A DNA stretch of 64,000 nucleotides from Gnetum montanum (lineage: Eukaryota > Streptophyta > Gnetopsida > Gnetales > Gnetaceae): positions 546,635-610,634 of the forward strand of contig MNCI01023267.1 of the NCBI GenBank assembly GCA_015680685.1, read 5' to 3'. Position 1 is the first letter of the stretch; every line of letters begins with the position of its first letter. The notes beneath the pieces were generated by a model that was given only the letters and a program-made list of their open reading frames with translations, was not told the DNA's origin and ran no database searches. This document shows, one piece after another, positions 33,057 through 45,355 of the stretch. Both the position numbers and the translations under genes were made by a program.

Positions 33057-33137
33057 GTTTTTTGCTTGTGGTGTTTTGCGCTTCTTTGTCGACGCTTCTC
33101 GGGTCGATTCCTCCAAGCGTCAACAAAGAGGGGCCAA
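33057..33137 (+). other. 81-bp residual internal region between LTR 2 and LTR 3
   Basis: Begins gttttt, as after LTR 1 at the primer-site edge, but jumps directly to the sequence that normally precedes the purine tract (tgtggtgttttgcgcttc... aaagaggggccaa). So it is an internal region deleted almost completely. Confidence 0.85.
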
Positions 33138-34514
33138 TGAAACACCACAAAAATCTTTTAAGTGTTGTGCCAGCGTTCATGCCAGCGTTCACGCCTAGCG
33201 TACACGCCCAGCGTCTAAGCCCAGTGTCATGCCCAACGTTCACGCCAGCGTACACGCCCGACGTTCACGCCCAGCGTACACGCCCAGCGTCTACGCCCAG
33301 CGTCATGCCCAGCGTTCACGCCCGGCGTCCACGCCCAGCGTCCACGCTCAACGTCTACGCCCAGCTCCTCAGTGTACACGCCCAGGTACGGCAGGGGGGC
33401 ACGCTCGACGACAGGATTTCCAATGGCAACATGAAGATTACACCAAAGAGCAAGGATTGAAGCAAGTGGACATCCGTCGGTCTCTACGCCCGGCGTCTAC
33501 GCCCGGCGTATACGCCCAGCGTACACGCCAGCTTATAAATGTTTACGCTCAGCGTATACGCCCAGCGTACACGCCTGCTTGTAATGTATACGCTCAGTGT
33601 GTACCGAGTTTCTAAATTGTAACGCCCGGTCTATACGCCACGTGTCCCCCCATTCGCTTTTCCCGGTAACCCTACCCCTATAAATAGCCCAATGTTCCAC
33701 GTTTACGAGGTCCGCAAAAATTTACCAGAGCCGACCCAGAGCAATTACGTTGCTGAAATCCTCTACTCTCACGCTTACGCTGGAAGTCCTGCACGCTGCA
33801 CGCTGAGCACAGTCCGCCCCTCGCCTATCGCGTCAACCAGCTGCATCCCTCTGTCCACCGGGGCTTTACGTCCGCCTTGTGTCCCTACACAACTGCGTTA
33901 GACCAGTGCATAACATTTTAACTCTGTAATCCACTGTTTACGCTTGTTGCAAGTTCTTTTACAGTTTTACGTTAATTTTTCCCGCGCTTCGTTTATGCCT
34001 GTTCACGTTCGCGCTCCGCGCTCGGTTCGCGTCCGAAGCCGACCACTGTTTACGCTCGCTGTGAGCTCTTTTTTAGTTTTACGTCAATTTGGCCCACCCT
34101 TCGTTCACGCTCGCTTGCATTTTCGCTTCGTTTTCGTTTGTATACGTCCACTGTTCACGCTGTTTCCCTGCTTACGCCCTACATCCATTCACTGTTTACG
34201 CTGTCACTCCCGTACGCTCATGCTGTGTTCATTTCTGTTTACGTTGTTCACGCCCCACTCCGTTCACGCCCGTTATATTTACGCCGTGCACACCTGATTC
34301 ATCGCTTACGCCCTGTTTACGCATAACCCAGCGTATAACGCTTCGGCGGCACTCGGGGAAGTCCTTGTTTGACCCGCGTGCGGACCATCCAAGGCATTCT
34401 GCCTTCGTCCTTTCCAGCTTGCCCTCAAGTGGAGGTAGGGTCAACTGTGCTTGCTCGCTGATCTTTCGGTGTCTGCAACGTTCCAGCCTCGCATCGACGA
34501 TTTCGGTCGGCACA
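33138..34514 (+). repeat. E2 LTR 3
   Basis: 1377 bp, TGAAACACCAC...CGGCACA, TATAAATA at 33679-33686. Followed by CGGCG, the target duplication shared with the left side of LTR 1. Confidence 0.88.
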
Positions 34515-35685
34515 CGGCGTACATGCCCAGGTACAGCAGATGCACACGCTCGACGACAAGATCTCCAATGGCAGCGTGAAGATTACACCGAAGAGCAAGG
34601 ATTGAAGCAAGTGGACATTCTTCGGCGTATATGCCCAACATTCATCAGCGTCTATGCCCGGTGTCTACGGCCGACGTCTACGCCCGACGATCAGCATACA
34701 CGCCTCACGCACGCTCAGCAGATGTAACAGGAGCAAGAATTGAAGCAAGTCGGCGTCCAGCATCCATCAGCGTATACGACCCAGCGTATACTCCAGCATC
34801 CATCCAAGTCCATGCCGGGCGTATACACCGGGCGTGCTGGGCGTATACGCCGGCCTGTTATAGCGTATACGCCCAACGTATACCATGTTTCTAAATTGTA
34901 ACGCCCGGTCTATACGCCACGTGTCTCCCAGTCTGATTTTCCCGGTAACCCTACCCCTATAAATAGCCCAGTTTTCCACATTTACCAGGTCGGCAAAAAT
35001 TTACGAGAGCAGACCCAGAGCAATTACGCTGCAGAAACCCCCTTACGCTTACGCTTATGCTGGAAGCCCTGTACACTGAGCACAATCCGCGCTCCGCCTA
35101 CCGTGTCAGCCGGCTGCATCCCTCCGTCCACTAGGGCTTTACGTCCGCCTTGTGTCCCTACACAACTGCGTTAGACCAGTGCATAACATTTTAACTCTGT
35201 AATCCACTGTTTACGCTTGTTGCAAGTTCTTTTACAGTTTTACGTTAATTTGGCCCACACTTTGTTCACTCCCGTTTACGTTCACGTCCGCTTGCACTCG
35301 CATACGCCCACTGTTTACACCGTTTATGTTCGCTTACGCCCTACATTTATTTACGCTGATTACGTTGTCCACGCCTGTATACGCTTACGCTGTGCCTATA
35401 TTTATTTACGCTGTTTACGCCCGACTCTGTTTACGTCCTTACGCTTACGCTCTGTCTACGCCTGTTTCACTGTTTACGCTCCGTTTACATCATAACCCAG
35501 CGTATAACACTTCGGCGGCACTCGGGGAAATCCTTGTCTGATTCAGGTGCGGACCACCCAAGGTACCCTACCTTCGTGCATTCCAGCACGCCCTCAGGCG
35601 AAGGTGGGGTCATCTGCGCACGTCCTATGATCCCGCGGTCTCTGTTTCCCGTTCCAGCCGGGGACCGACGATTTCAGGCGGTACA
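34515..35685 (+). repeat. E3 5' LTR, right fragment
   Basis: Resumes with cggcgtacatgcccaggtac, matching 50427 onward in the 3' LTR, and ends ...caggcggtaca. TATAAATA is at 34958-34965. Confidence 0.88.
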
Positions 35686-35690
35686 GATTT

Positions 35691-35707
35691 TGGCGCTAGA
35701 AGGAGGG
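35691..35707 (+). other. E3 primer binding site
   Basis: TGGCGCTAGAAGGAGGG, identical to E2, five bases inside the LTR end. The leader 35708-35989 has degenerate gcgtttacgct repeats and no gene. Confidence 0.75.
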
Positions 35708-35989
35708 CCTCCGCTTAAACAGTTTGACTACACGCTCATCAGCGTCTACGCTCATCAGCATTTTCGCTGCCCTATTTAAACCCCCGACTCAGCGTTTACG
35801 CTGTCGATTCTTCAGCGTCTACGCTACACACTTACGCCAGCGTTCAGGCTGCACGCTTACGTCAGCGTTTACGCTGCAAACTTACGCCAGCATTTATGCT
35901 GCACGCTTACCCTATAGATTCGTCTACACCAGTTGCATACACTACGCTATCCAGTACATCAATCTCTCAGACTCAAACCGCCTATCATC

Positions 35990-38900
35990 ATGAATCCCAT
36001 AAACATAACCGCTGCTACTACCCAGAACGTTAACATCTCAGACACAACAGCTACCCAGCAATCTATCACACAACATATGGGAGGGCAATCCACAGTGGGG
36101 CCCCGTCGGTCGTTGAGGTTGCAAGGGAGAGCCCCTGCCACTAACATTATAAGCCAAGACGAGTATAACTTCATCTGCATTAAGATGCAAGCCGGCCTAG
36201 CAGTAGATCGGGCTGAAATGGAGGTAAAAAGGCAATTTGAAATCTTTTACAGAGGGGGATATGAATTCATCCCTTTCCCATACGACGTAATCCCCATTCC
36301 AGAACAATTCTCGGAGCTCTTTACGTAGCTCCTTCTGCACAGGAGCCAATCGCTAGACCAAATTACGAGAGACCCACAACGGGACGAAGAGGACGAATTC
36401 GCTGCGCAATCTGAGCATGAAGATTCCTATCATACTCTTAGTCCACATAACCACATGAACCCCATATTTAACCCGGGTGCAGGGGAAACCATATCCCTCC
36501 AACCCCTTAACTCTGCCCACACCCAAGCACCATTACAAGGGACATCCGCGTTAGCCCAGGTCCCTCCTCAGGGCGACCCTTTTACCGCTGCGGGTTCATC
36601 CTCACAAGTACCGCCCCCTCACAGTAACGTGGGAGTGACGTTCCAATTCCAAGTGGTAAGAATGCCACATATGATACCTGTGTCCACATCTGCCCACTAC
36701 ATCCCGCATGTCCAAACGCATACACCCCCTTTCACTGCTGTAACCCAACAGGGAGCCCCATCGTACAACATGGCCGGAAAATGGCCGATGATGGGCACGA
36801 CGTCGCAACAGATCTCCCACCACTATGTACCACCCCACACATTGCCACCAGCTCATGTGCCCCAGGCACAGCCACGACCACAGCAGCAACAACCCCCTCT
36901 CTATAATGTATTGCCCCTAGTGCCACCTACTGTACACTTCCCACAAACGCAACAACCAACAACGCAACTTTCAGCCTTCCAATCCACCGTTCAATAGTCT
37001 AACCCATACAGCGTGCTGCAAGCCCAAACCGCCATGCTCCCAAGCGCTTAGGATTGGGCGGATGCCAAAAGAATGATGCAAGAATTAACTGACGAGGTAA
37101 AATGCCTCAAGACAGCCGCTGACGGGGAGTTGAAAGTAGTAGACTTCTATAACGATGACCCCATCAGCTCCTCCGTCCCACCTTTAACTCTGCCCAAAGG
37201 CGTCTCCCTACCAACGCTAACCAAGTACAATGGGGAGACAGATCCCAACGCACATTTAATAACATTCAGGTTAGAGTGCGCACTGTTACAAGCATGGCCC
37301 CATGCAATTCTTCGCGTGTTTCCCATGTCCCTCTCGGGGAGAGCACTCGATTGGTATAGGGCCCTCCCAAGAAACTCTGTTTCCTCCTTGGAAAACCTAC
37401 TACACCAATTCGTGACCAGGTTCAAATATAACCTGAAACCTGAGGCCACACTAGATAGCCTCATGCAGGTCAAGCAGACACCGCTTGAACCGGTCCAAAA
37501 ATTTATTCAGAGATGGAGCGCAGCCCTCAATGAGCTGCACGAAGAAATATCCCAGACATACCTCCTCACTATTTTGAAAGGAGCCGTCAACGATTTCTTT
37601 AAATCCAAGCTGTACTACCTAAATGCACGCAATCTCAACCAAGCCTTCGAGCAAATTAAAAACATAGAAGAAGCAGCCCAAAATAGCAATGACCCGGCTT
37701 ACATAGCCTTCAAAAATCAACATGCTAAAAAAGATAAAGAAAAGGCTAAAACGACTATAGCATTGATAGCAGGAGCACAACAACAAACTAGGCCGCCGCA
37801 AACCCCTGCTAGTTACAACCAACCAGCTCCAACGATTCCGCAAGAATCATCGTCACAGCATAATCCAGCGAACCGTACACGTAATTTTGAGAGGAAAGAA
37901 CCCTCTCAATATACACCCCTGCCCATGAAGCCATCCCTGCTTTTCGACCAGCTCCTGAAGGCCGGTTTAATGCAGCATAAACAGTTATCTCCCGTAGCCA
38001 TCCAGAGACATGACCGGTTCTGTCAACTCGTTCAGAACCCAAGCCTAGCAATGCCGGATGAGCCCCCTAAGCTTTTGCGATTACCATCAACGAAACGGGC
38101 ATGGAACAGATTACTATTTCACCTTGAAGTAGGACCTACAGCGAATGATCGACGAAGGCCAAATCACCTTCGATGAAGCAAACCCGATTCAACCACAAAA
38201 TCAAACTATGGATGTCTATAAAGACCCTTTAAACGCTAAAGAGGCACCATACACCATCAGTACAGTCTGCCTTGACGATGATTCTGAGCCATCTTACATT
38301 AACACCATATCTCCCAAATATACGTAGCCAACATCCAACAAACCTTTTGTAGTTCGCACACCTGTCCCTGCATCTACACCTGCACCCCGGCTATCCCATC
38401 CTTTACAACAGCCGTATGTCGTTCAGATACCCCCGGCAGTGGCAACACCTAACACCACGACACGCGACAAGCCATATGTGGTGCATGTCCCTCCTGTCAC
38501 TCCCCTAAATGCACAAACTCCGCATAACCGGCCTACTCCTTTTTTGGTCCAAGTACCCTCAGCAACCGCAACAGCGGAGGTCCAACCTTCGCCCAAACCA
38601 ACCCCATTTGTCATTAGAATACCCAAAGATCCCCAAGACTACCAAGCCTATGTGTCACAAACATAACGCCAACCTAAGCCCTACGTTGTTAGGGTCTCTG
38701 TCCAGCCCTCTAACCAAGCACATCCAGCAGTACAAGAGTCACCCCGTCCAACCCCATATGTAGTAAAACTCCCAACGCAAATCAAAATGCCAAAACCAAC
38801 AGCACCTCCACGCCGCATGCGAGAACGTCCCAGAGATAAACTTGCACGTGAACGTATGGAGAATGGATGCCAAAGGTTAGCTCTGGGGCACCTAAGCCCA

Positions 38901-39300
38901 CTCCCCTCAACTCCGTGCCCATGTCATCATCTACCGATCAACCAAGCACAGGCAATGAAGGCGAGTCATCTGAAAAACATGAATCATCCGAAACGACAAC
39001 TCCGAAAACTGACAAACCAACAAGACAGGAGATAAAACTGTTGGGTCCAATGGATCCAATCAGCACCAATAGAAACACCCCCAACGGTGAAAACTTCGCA
39101 GCCGCCTTGACACAAGTCACGCAAGCACTAAAACAAAAAAACACTTCACTGAGCTTGTATGAATTAGTATTAACATCTCAAACGCATCGGGAAGCTTTAG
39201 TACACATGTTAACGTCAATCCCGGTGAGCGAGGACTTACCCCCAAACGAACCCTCCATCCATGCGGTGATGTTCTCACCTCACGGGACTACTCCTAAGCC
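35990..39300 (+). pseudogene. E3 gag
   Basis: ATG 35990 (MNPINITA). Same architecture as E2, and here the capsid core is complete (37140-37700): ALDWYRALPRNSVSS, VQKFIQRWSAALNELH, FFKSKLYYLN. Lesions: TAG 36326-36328 (Gln in E2), two further stops near 36995 and 37050, a deletion of about 26 bp at about 38068 that removes the start of the zinc knuckle and shifts frame, and more breaks in the PYVVRVP-type repeat linker (38340-38770). Inactive. Confidence 0.85.
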
Positions 39301-40096
39301 ACTAAGTTTCCATGATGACAACGTCAAGGTGAATAAGAGAACGGGGGAGATAACAACAGCCCCCATGTTTATAACAATATGTATAAACCGGTTTAAAATA
39401 CATAGGGTCCATGTAGACGATGGAGCTGCGACAAACGTTGTGCCGTACCACATCATTGAACAACTGGGACTTACTGAACTACTGAAACCAACCACGACTA
39501 CATGTTTAAGGTCATTCAGTGGGTCGCGCGTAATGGTGAAAGGCACAATAACCTTGAACTTCATAGTGGGAGATCAATTCCCGACATCCGCTGAATTCCT
39601 AGTGGTGGACGAAATGCCAGGGTTCAACCTGATATTGGGAAGACCCTGGCTAGCCCAACTGAGAGCTGTTTCTTCCCCTATCCATCAGGAAATCCATCTG
39701 CCTTATGAAGGCGGAGAAATCATCATACATGGCGAAGCCGTTACTCCTATTATCTCATCGCATATGGACATGGATCAAGGCTCGAAAGTCGAACTTGAAA
39801 AGCCTAGCCAAAATGACAAAAATCTACGATCATCGGTAAGCAGTAAATCTTCCGACATGGAACAAAAATCTCCTCAAACAGAAACGTTTGTGCCTCCTCG
39901 AGTAGAAACTGATATAGAGTTCCCTACGGACACTAAAATATCTGAAAGCGCTAACACAGAAGACATTCCATCAGAGGTCCCTTGGGCCGAATTGCCGTTT
40001 AATATAATCAGCGAAGGTGACGCTGAATACCAGATCATACCGGTTGAAAAATCATCTAACATTAAAACGAAAAAGATCAAAAAATTACTGAATTGA
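39301..40096 (+). CDS. E3 aspartic protease region
   Basis: An open frame from 38867 to 40096 covers the linker and protease. HVDDGAATNVVP is at about 39410-39445, FNLILGRPWLAQL at about 39622, HQEIHLPYEGGE after it, and a WAELPFNIISEGDAEY tail. D-D-G active-site variant as in E1 and E2. The protease domain itself has no stop although the rest of gag is broken. Confidence 0.8.
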
Positions 40097-40104
40097 TCCT
40101 ATCA

Positions 40105-40365
40105 CTCATAGTCCGAAATGACGTTAAACTATAAAAAGTCCGAAATGACACTAAACTACGATAAAGCAGGAAAAATAATTAATGCCACTCCCGGTCCGAA
40201 ATGACACTAAACTATCATGTCCGCAACGACATAAAAATAGCCACGATCAGCAATGATCGGTTAGCCGAGAAATCTATCCACGTCTCCCTAAATATCCTTT
40301 GATTACGCATGAGGCCCGAAATGGCCATAAACTACGCATGGGGCCCAAAATGGCCATAAACTAGT
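40105..40365 (+). repeat. E3 TAAACT repeats after gag-protease
   Basis: Degenerate gtccgaaatgac-NN-taaact units, then two copies of the 30-bp cgaaatggccataaact unit. Counterpart of the ten-copy E2 array. The interval to 40594 is AT-rich with no gene. Confidence 0.75.
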
Positions 40366-40594
40366 ACTTGCTTTCTGTTCTACTTTGATAATCACTTCTT
40401 GTATTGCACTTAAAACAGAAAATAAACCAAAATATTTTGCACTTCTATGGCATGTTAAACCCAAAATCAACAACAAAAATATATATATACATATATGTGT
40501 TATTACATACAATCAACCGTCTCTATTCATTTCATAATTTTCAAGTTACAGTTTCCGTATAAGTTTGAATTGAAAAACGAAAAATGCTAAAATG

Positions 40595-43500
40595 TTAAAC
40601 ATCTGGGGCATGAGGATCGTCCTCCTTGGACCCACCAGCATCAGAGGCCCCTGCTCCACTGGGGCCAGCTTCTCTAGTCTCATCCCCGCCTTCATCCTGG
40701 AAAGACCAAAGAAGAAATAATCAACACAAAAAATGGGCGAACGTCCGAATTTCAAACATTAGTTAATCAATTAACTCCGAAAAGAGACAAAGCGCTTACC
40801 ATAGGAGGTCCACCCAAGCTGAATTTGAGTCGCCGTAGGATCTCCTCTTCGGGAACGCTTGCCCAGTCCGTCCCGTCGAGACCCAAATCAATATCTGCCA
40901 GAGCTTTTCCCTTGTCAACATCCGACCAGGTAGGACGTTTCAAAGGAAATTCTCCCACCGACACCTCCCCAGAGGCTGTCGTTATCCGCCGCTTAGGAGA
41001 TTCCATCTCTACAATGGTGTTTTGGGCGAATGTATCAAAGGCGGAGCGCAGACCAAGACCCTCCATAAACATTTCTAACTGTCGCTTCTCAATAGATACT
41101 TCTTTTAGCGACTTCTTGTACTGGTGCTTGTGGTTCTTCTCATCTTGCCCCCATTTGCGTACTTTGGAGGCGAAAACCTTCCAATCTTGGAATTTGGTGT
41201 TCAGCAAATCAATTTGGGCCCTGCGCTCCCCTAGTCTCCGTATTAGCCCTGCATGACGATTGAGTAGGTTCCAATACCTTGTATAGGTGACCTCGGAGGT
41301 CCGCCAAGAGCGATCATTGTTTAATTTAGCTGTGGCGAACTCATATTAGGCCTTCAGATCATCACATTCCGTTGACAATGCAGAATTCTCCTTCTCTTTC
41401 GCCTGAATTTGGAGCCACAATTATTCAATGGAGCGCCTACACGTCCATACCGCTTTGGCATTGTGAACAAAGCCCTCTGCCACCTCTTCATAAATAGGTC
41501 TGGGCACTTGTTCAACTTCGGGGGAAAGTGTAGGTAAACTCTCCATATTGACAGGTTCGGATGGATCCCACCTAAGTTGGGCACCTGTCCACAGGGAAAA
41601 GACAAACATTACAACGAACAGAATTGAGCATCAAACTTTAACATAGTAAAAATATTTGGATGCATCCATACCTATGTCAGGATTGATCCCTTCGATCCGC
41701 TCGACAACCTCTTCGGCCACCCCAGCTACGAAATCCCTTTTACTTGGCATTTCCATCCAAGTAAAAGGTCCATCGGTGCGTGAGGTGCTAACCTTTGGAG
41801 GCACTTTGGGGGGAATCTCTGGCTTCTTTTCTGGGATGGTCTCACTCTCCTCTGAGTCAAAAAAAAATAAAAAAAAAATAAAAAAATAAATTTTTTCACA
41901 ATCAGGTAATCCAGGAATATATATTAGGCTACGCAACTAGGTAAAGAGACGTACCGTTCCCTCTAATCTCCTCCTGCATCGGAGGGTCTCCAAGCTCAAG
42001 ATTCCCCGTAAGAAAGCTGTTGAACATTTCTTCAGTTTCCGCTTGGTCATCTAAGGGTACGGTACCTCCAGTTCCGCCTGTTCCCTCCCCCAGCAATTCA
42101 GTTCCTCCCGTCGGGTCGGTTAACTCCTCGTCCTCTGGTATGGTCTGCAAATCGTGTCTCTTGACTGCTCAATACAAAACAAATGAAGTCAGTTGCATAC
42201 AACGAGTAACCATTAAAATTATTTGTAAGACAAGTAAAATAAAAATAAGAAGTTTACCAGGAATTTTAAATCGGATCCATTTTACTTTGGGCTGCTCAAT
42301 CTCACTAGTCCCCTCAGCCGTGCTGTCACGCTTCCCCAACTTGGATTTTGCTTTGCCTATTGTTTCCTTGACCACCCGCTCCGCCTTCTTTGTAGTATAG
42401 GGTACTTCATCAGGTTCCAACCCTATACTGTCGCGTGTGTGAAGCGAAGGGCCAGACGATCCACCCGTTGTGATCGTAAGGGATTCATCAATCCCCTCGG
42501 GGGCGTCTTGGGACTTGGCTGTGTCAAATAAGTGGTTCACCCAGGGGCGAGATAACTGGCACCTATCACGCAAAACAAATTTGTTTTCCCCACGAACCAC
42601 CAAAAATTCGGCCAAGCGACGAATATAGCCGACGAAGAAGGCGAAGGTAAAATGAGACTACGCCTCTATGTTCGAACGCAGCCGCTCTATCTCTTTGGTC
42701 ATTCCCAATAACAAAAATTCTGCCCAGTTGTAGCGCACGCCAGCCTCTAGAACAGTGCGCATGACTCGCACTGCTTCAACCCCGAGACTCTTGACTTGTG
42801 ACAGAGTCTTCAAAAAAAAACGCGCTCTAAATAGGGGATAAAGCTCGTTGACTTCCTCAACCTTCGTTCTCCCCTGCATTGGGAATCCTTTGGCACCCTT
42901 CATTACCCCTAGCCAATCCTCTAAATCGCGGATCATGTCAATTTCTTTATGCATCCTGTCTGTAATGACTTTTACACCACTTGTAGGTACGCCAAACAAA
43001 TCCACAAAAAATTGAGCTGATAGTTCAAAAATTACTTTAACACCCCTAATACGGGCGCTATAGCGGGAGACGGATCTGTCAAATGAATCCACAATCCCGA
43101 TCATCTCCACTATAGACACATTTGGGCTAGGGGCCACAAAGAGTGCCATGAGGCCGGCATGTTCCAAACAGGCAACAATAGACGACGAAGCTTTTTTCCG
43201 TAACCACTTCTGGGCGGCACTGGTTTCACCGAATTTCATTGAAAGGGTAGTTTCAGTTCTTCCGGTCACAACGGAATCCCCGCCGGAGGTGGTGCCAGCT
43301 GTAAAGGCAAACCCAAAACCTTCATGTTAGCTTGACACTTGGCAGTCGACCAAACCAAACATGACGTCTAGGAAACATTGCCACTTACTTTCAGTGTTGG
43401 ACTTTGAGGTTCCGCCCAGATCAAAAGCAGATGGGAAAATTGGCCCATTAGGGGCCCAGTCGGCATGCAACCAGCCACGCGCGGCACATTGGGCAAATGC

Positions 43501-44729
43501 CTTTGAAAATCTCTTGGGGAAGTTCTTCATGGTGTCCCTAGTGTGGGCCAAAACGGTCCCGCGAAGGGTGGGACCCACCATGAACACTTCCACGACCGTA
43601 CGTGCCAATCCAATCCCATCATCGTCCGCGTAAGCCCCATCTGGCATAACTTTTGACCTGCGGGAAGGCGAAAACATGTATCGAAACGAGAATAAGTCTT
43701 TGAATGTGAAAAAAAGAGGAATGACCAAAGCTAAGACGAAATTACCTTTCCACCCGGTATACTGTGCCGGGGGGATTCTGAAACAAAGTGTGCGTGTGCC
43801 CAGCTAAGAACAATGTGTTGTTGATATAGTTGGGCCCCCGCGGCAGCTGGTCCCACACACGTGTCAGCGGATGGGCAGACCTCGGACCACCGGGGGGAAC
43901 ACCCTCGGCGATAAGCGGCCCTTCATCAATGTCCTCCATAAACATCCTGACCCCTTCCGCTGCGCCGGGTAACATGGCCTCAATAATACTCCGTGCCACA
44001 TCCTCGCCTAGGTGAGACCAAACCACGACATTGAAATGGTCCAGCAAGAAGGCCAAAAATCCGCAGGCCCCATCCCGGAACCAAACCCCATTGTGCTCAA
44101 CGACCAAATTCGGGGTCGGGTCACCACCCTCCAAAGGACCAAACCATGTCAAAACCCCAACTAACTCAATCACTAGAAGGGGAGGCTCAATGTCTCTGCA
44201 AACCATTAAAACAACACCAAAGATCAATACTGGAAACTTCATTTTGGAAATTTTTCTAAGTTACGCTCGGCGTATACGCTGGGCGTATGAAAACAGTTAC
44301 GCTCGGCGTATACGCCCGGCGTACGAAAACAGTTACGCTCGGCGTATACGCCGGGCATACGGAAACAGTTACGCTCGGTGTATACGCCGGGCGTATGGAA
44401 ACAGTTACGCTCGGCATATACGCTGGGCGTACGAAAACAGTTACGCTCGGCGTATACGCTGGGCGTAGAAACCGCATACCAAAAGCTATCTACGCTGTGC
44501 ATAATACAAAAATTTACGCTGAACACACTTACGCTGCGAAATGTCCAGCTTACGCCCAGCATATACGCTGTGGAAACCCTCGGCGTATACGCCGAGCGTA
44601 GACCATCTACGCTAGACCGTCTACGCTACAAAACAGACACTAGAAATCAACGAAAACAGGGTCAAAGGCCTACCTGCCAGAAGATCCAGGCCATGCGGGG
44701 ACGCTCGGGTGGGGTAGGCACCGCAGCAT
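40595..44729 (-). pseudogene. E3 spliced antisense gene
   Basis: Exons on the minus strand: 44729-44674 (56 nt), 44195-43746 (450), 43657-42258 (1400), 42164-41955 (210), 41851-41672 (180), 41584-40800 (785), 40696-40595 (102); total 3183 nt, each exon equal in length to E2. Introns have GT-AG ends: 478, 88, 93, 103, 87 and 103 bp. Same domains: FCP1/NIF-like in exon 2 (LLVIELVGVLTWF, NNTLFLAGHTHTLFQNPPG), plant transposon protein-like in exon 3, coiled coil in exon 6. Nonsense codons at 43327-43329, 42658-42660, near 41345 and near 41421 inactivate this copy. Where E2 has its stop, E3 still has Gln. Confidence 0.78.
44261..44473 (-). repeat. Tandem array in intron 1 of the E3 antisense gene
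   Basis: Six copies of a 35-36 bp unit, 'ttacgctcggcgtatacgcc' plus 'gggcgtatgaaaacag'. Same place as the 16-copy array of E2. Confidence 0.85.
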
Positions 44730-44989
44730 CTCCTCACTCTCCTCCGCGAACGTCAGTTCAGGTCCTTTCTATCCTCGGCCCTCTAGTTCTTTGCCTCTGC
44801 CCATCTCGGCGTCTACGTTGTGGCTTGCGTGCGGCGTAAACAAAAGTTCCCCCGGCGTCTACGCTGGGGTTTTCGCTTGGCGTCTACGCTGGGGTTTCGC
44901 TCGACGTCTACACTGGGGTTTCGCTCGGCGTCTACGCTGGGGTTACGCTCGTAGTTTACGCTCACGCTCGAAAAGTCAAATGACAAAAT

Positions 44990-45150
44990 GACGCCCCTGC
45001 TCCCCTTTTATAGCGCGTTGACGCTGACGCTGACGCCGCCGCCGCCGCCTCCGCTTTTCCGTTTTTCTTGCTTTTTGCCTCGTTTTTCGTGATTTTTTGA
45101 ATTCACTTGGAGTCTTGGAAAAAAGATATAAAATTTACACACATAAACCA
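44990..45150. promoter_or_regulatory. E3 divergent promoter
   Basis: Minus-strand TATAAAAGGGG (TATA at 45006-45012) and plus-strand TATAAAAT (45127-45134) flank a gctgacgctgacgcc plus (gcc)n tract (about 45020-45055). The arrangement and spacing are as in E2. Confidence 0.5.
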
Positions 45151-45167
45151 TATAAAACACAAATTTC

Positions 45168-45243
45168 GGCATTAAACTGCCATTCGTTGCCCGGTAAGGC
45201 ATTAAACTGTCGTTCGTTGCCCGGTAAGGCATTAAACTACCGT
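45168..45243 (+). repeat. E3 repeats before pol
   Basis: Two to three copies of the 29-30 bp ggcattaaactgcc / cgttgcccggtaa unit. Confidence 0.78.
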
Positions 45244-45355
45244 TCCACTATCACGTTAACTCATTCTCATACATGCACACTAAAGATTGCCGAAAGGCCT
45301 AAAACGACCTCCGCTATCTTACCAGGATCTCCATTTATTGATAGGAACTTGCCTA

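Larger units (their letters stand above)
15325..34514 (+). mobile_element. E2: Tat-lineage LTR retrotransposon nested in E3 LTR
   Basis: Plus-strand element flanked by perfect CGGCG duplications (15320-15324 and 34515-34519). It has LTR copies at 15325-16695, 31739-33056 and 33138-34514. Between the first two lies a full internal region with gag-protease, antisense gene and pol. It carries fewer lesions than E3: a frameshift and a nonsense codon in gag, one nonsense codon in the antisense gene, and a frameshift near the integrase end. Younger than E3 because it sits inside it. Confidence 0.9.
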
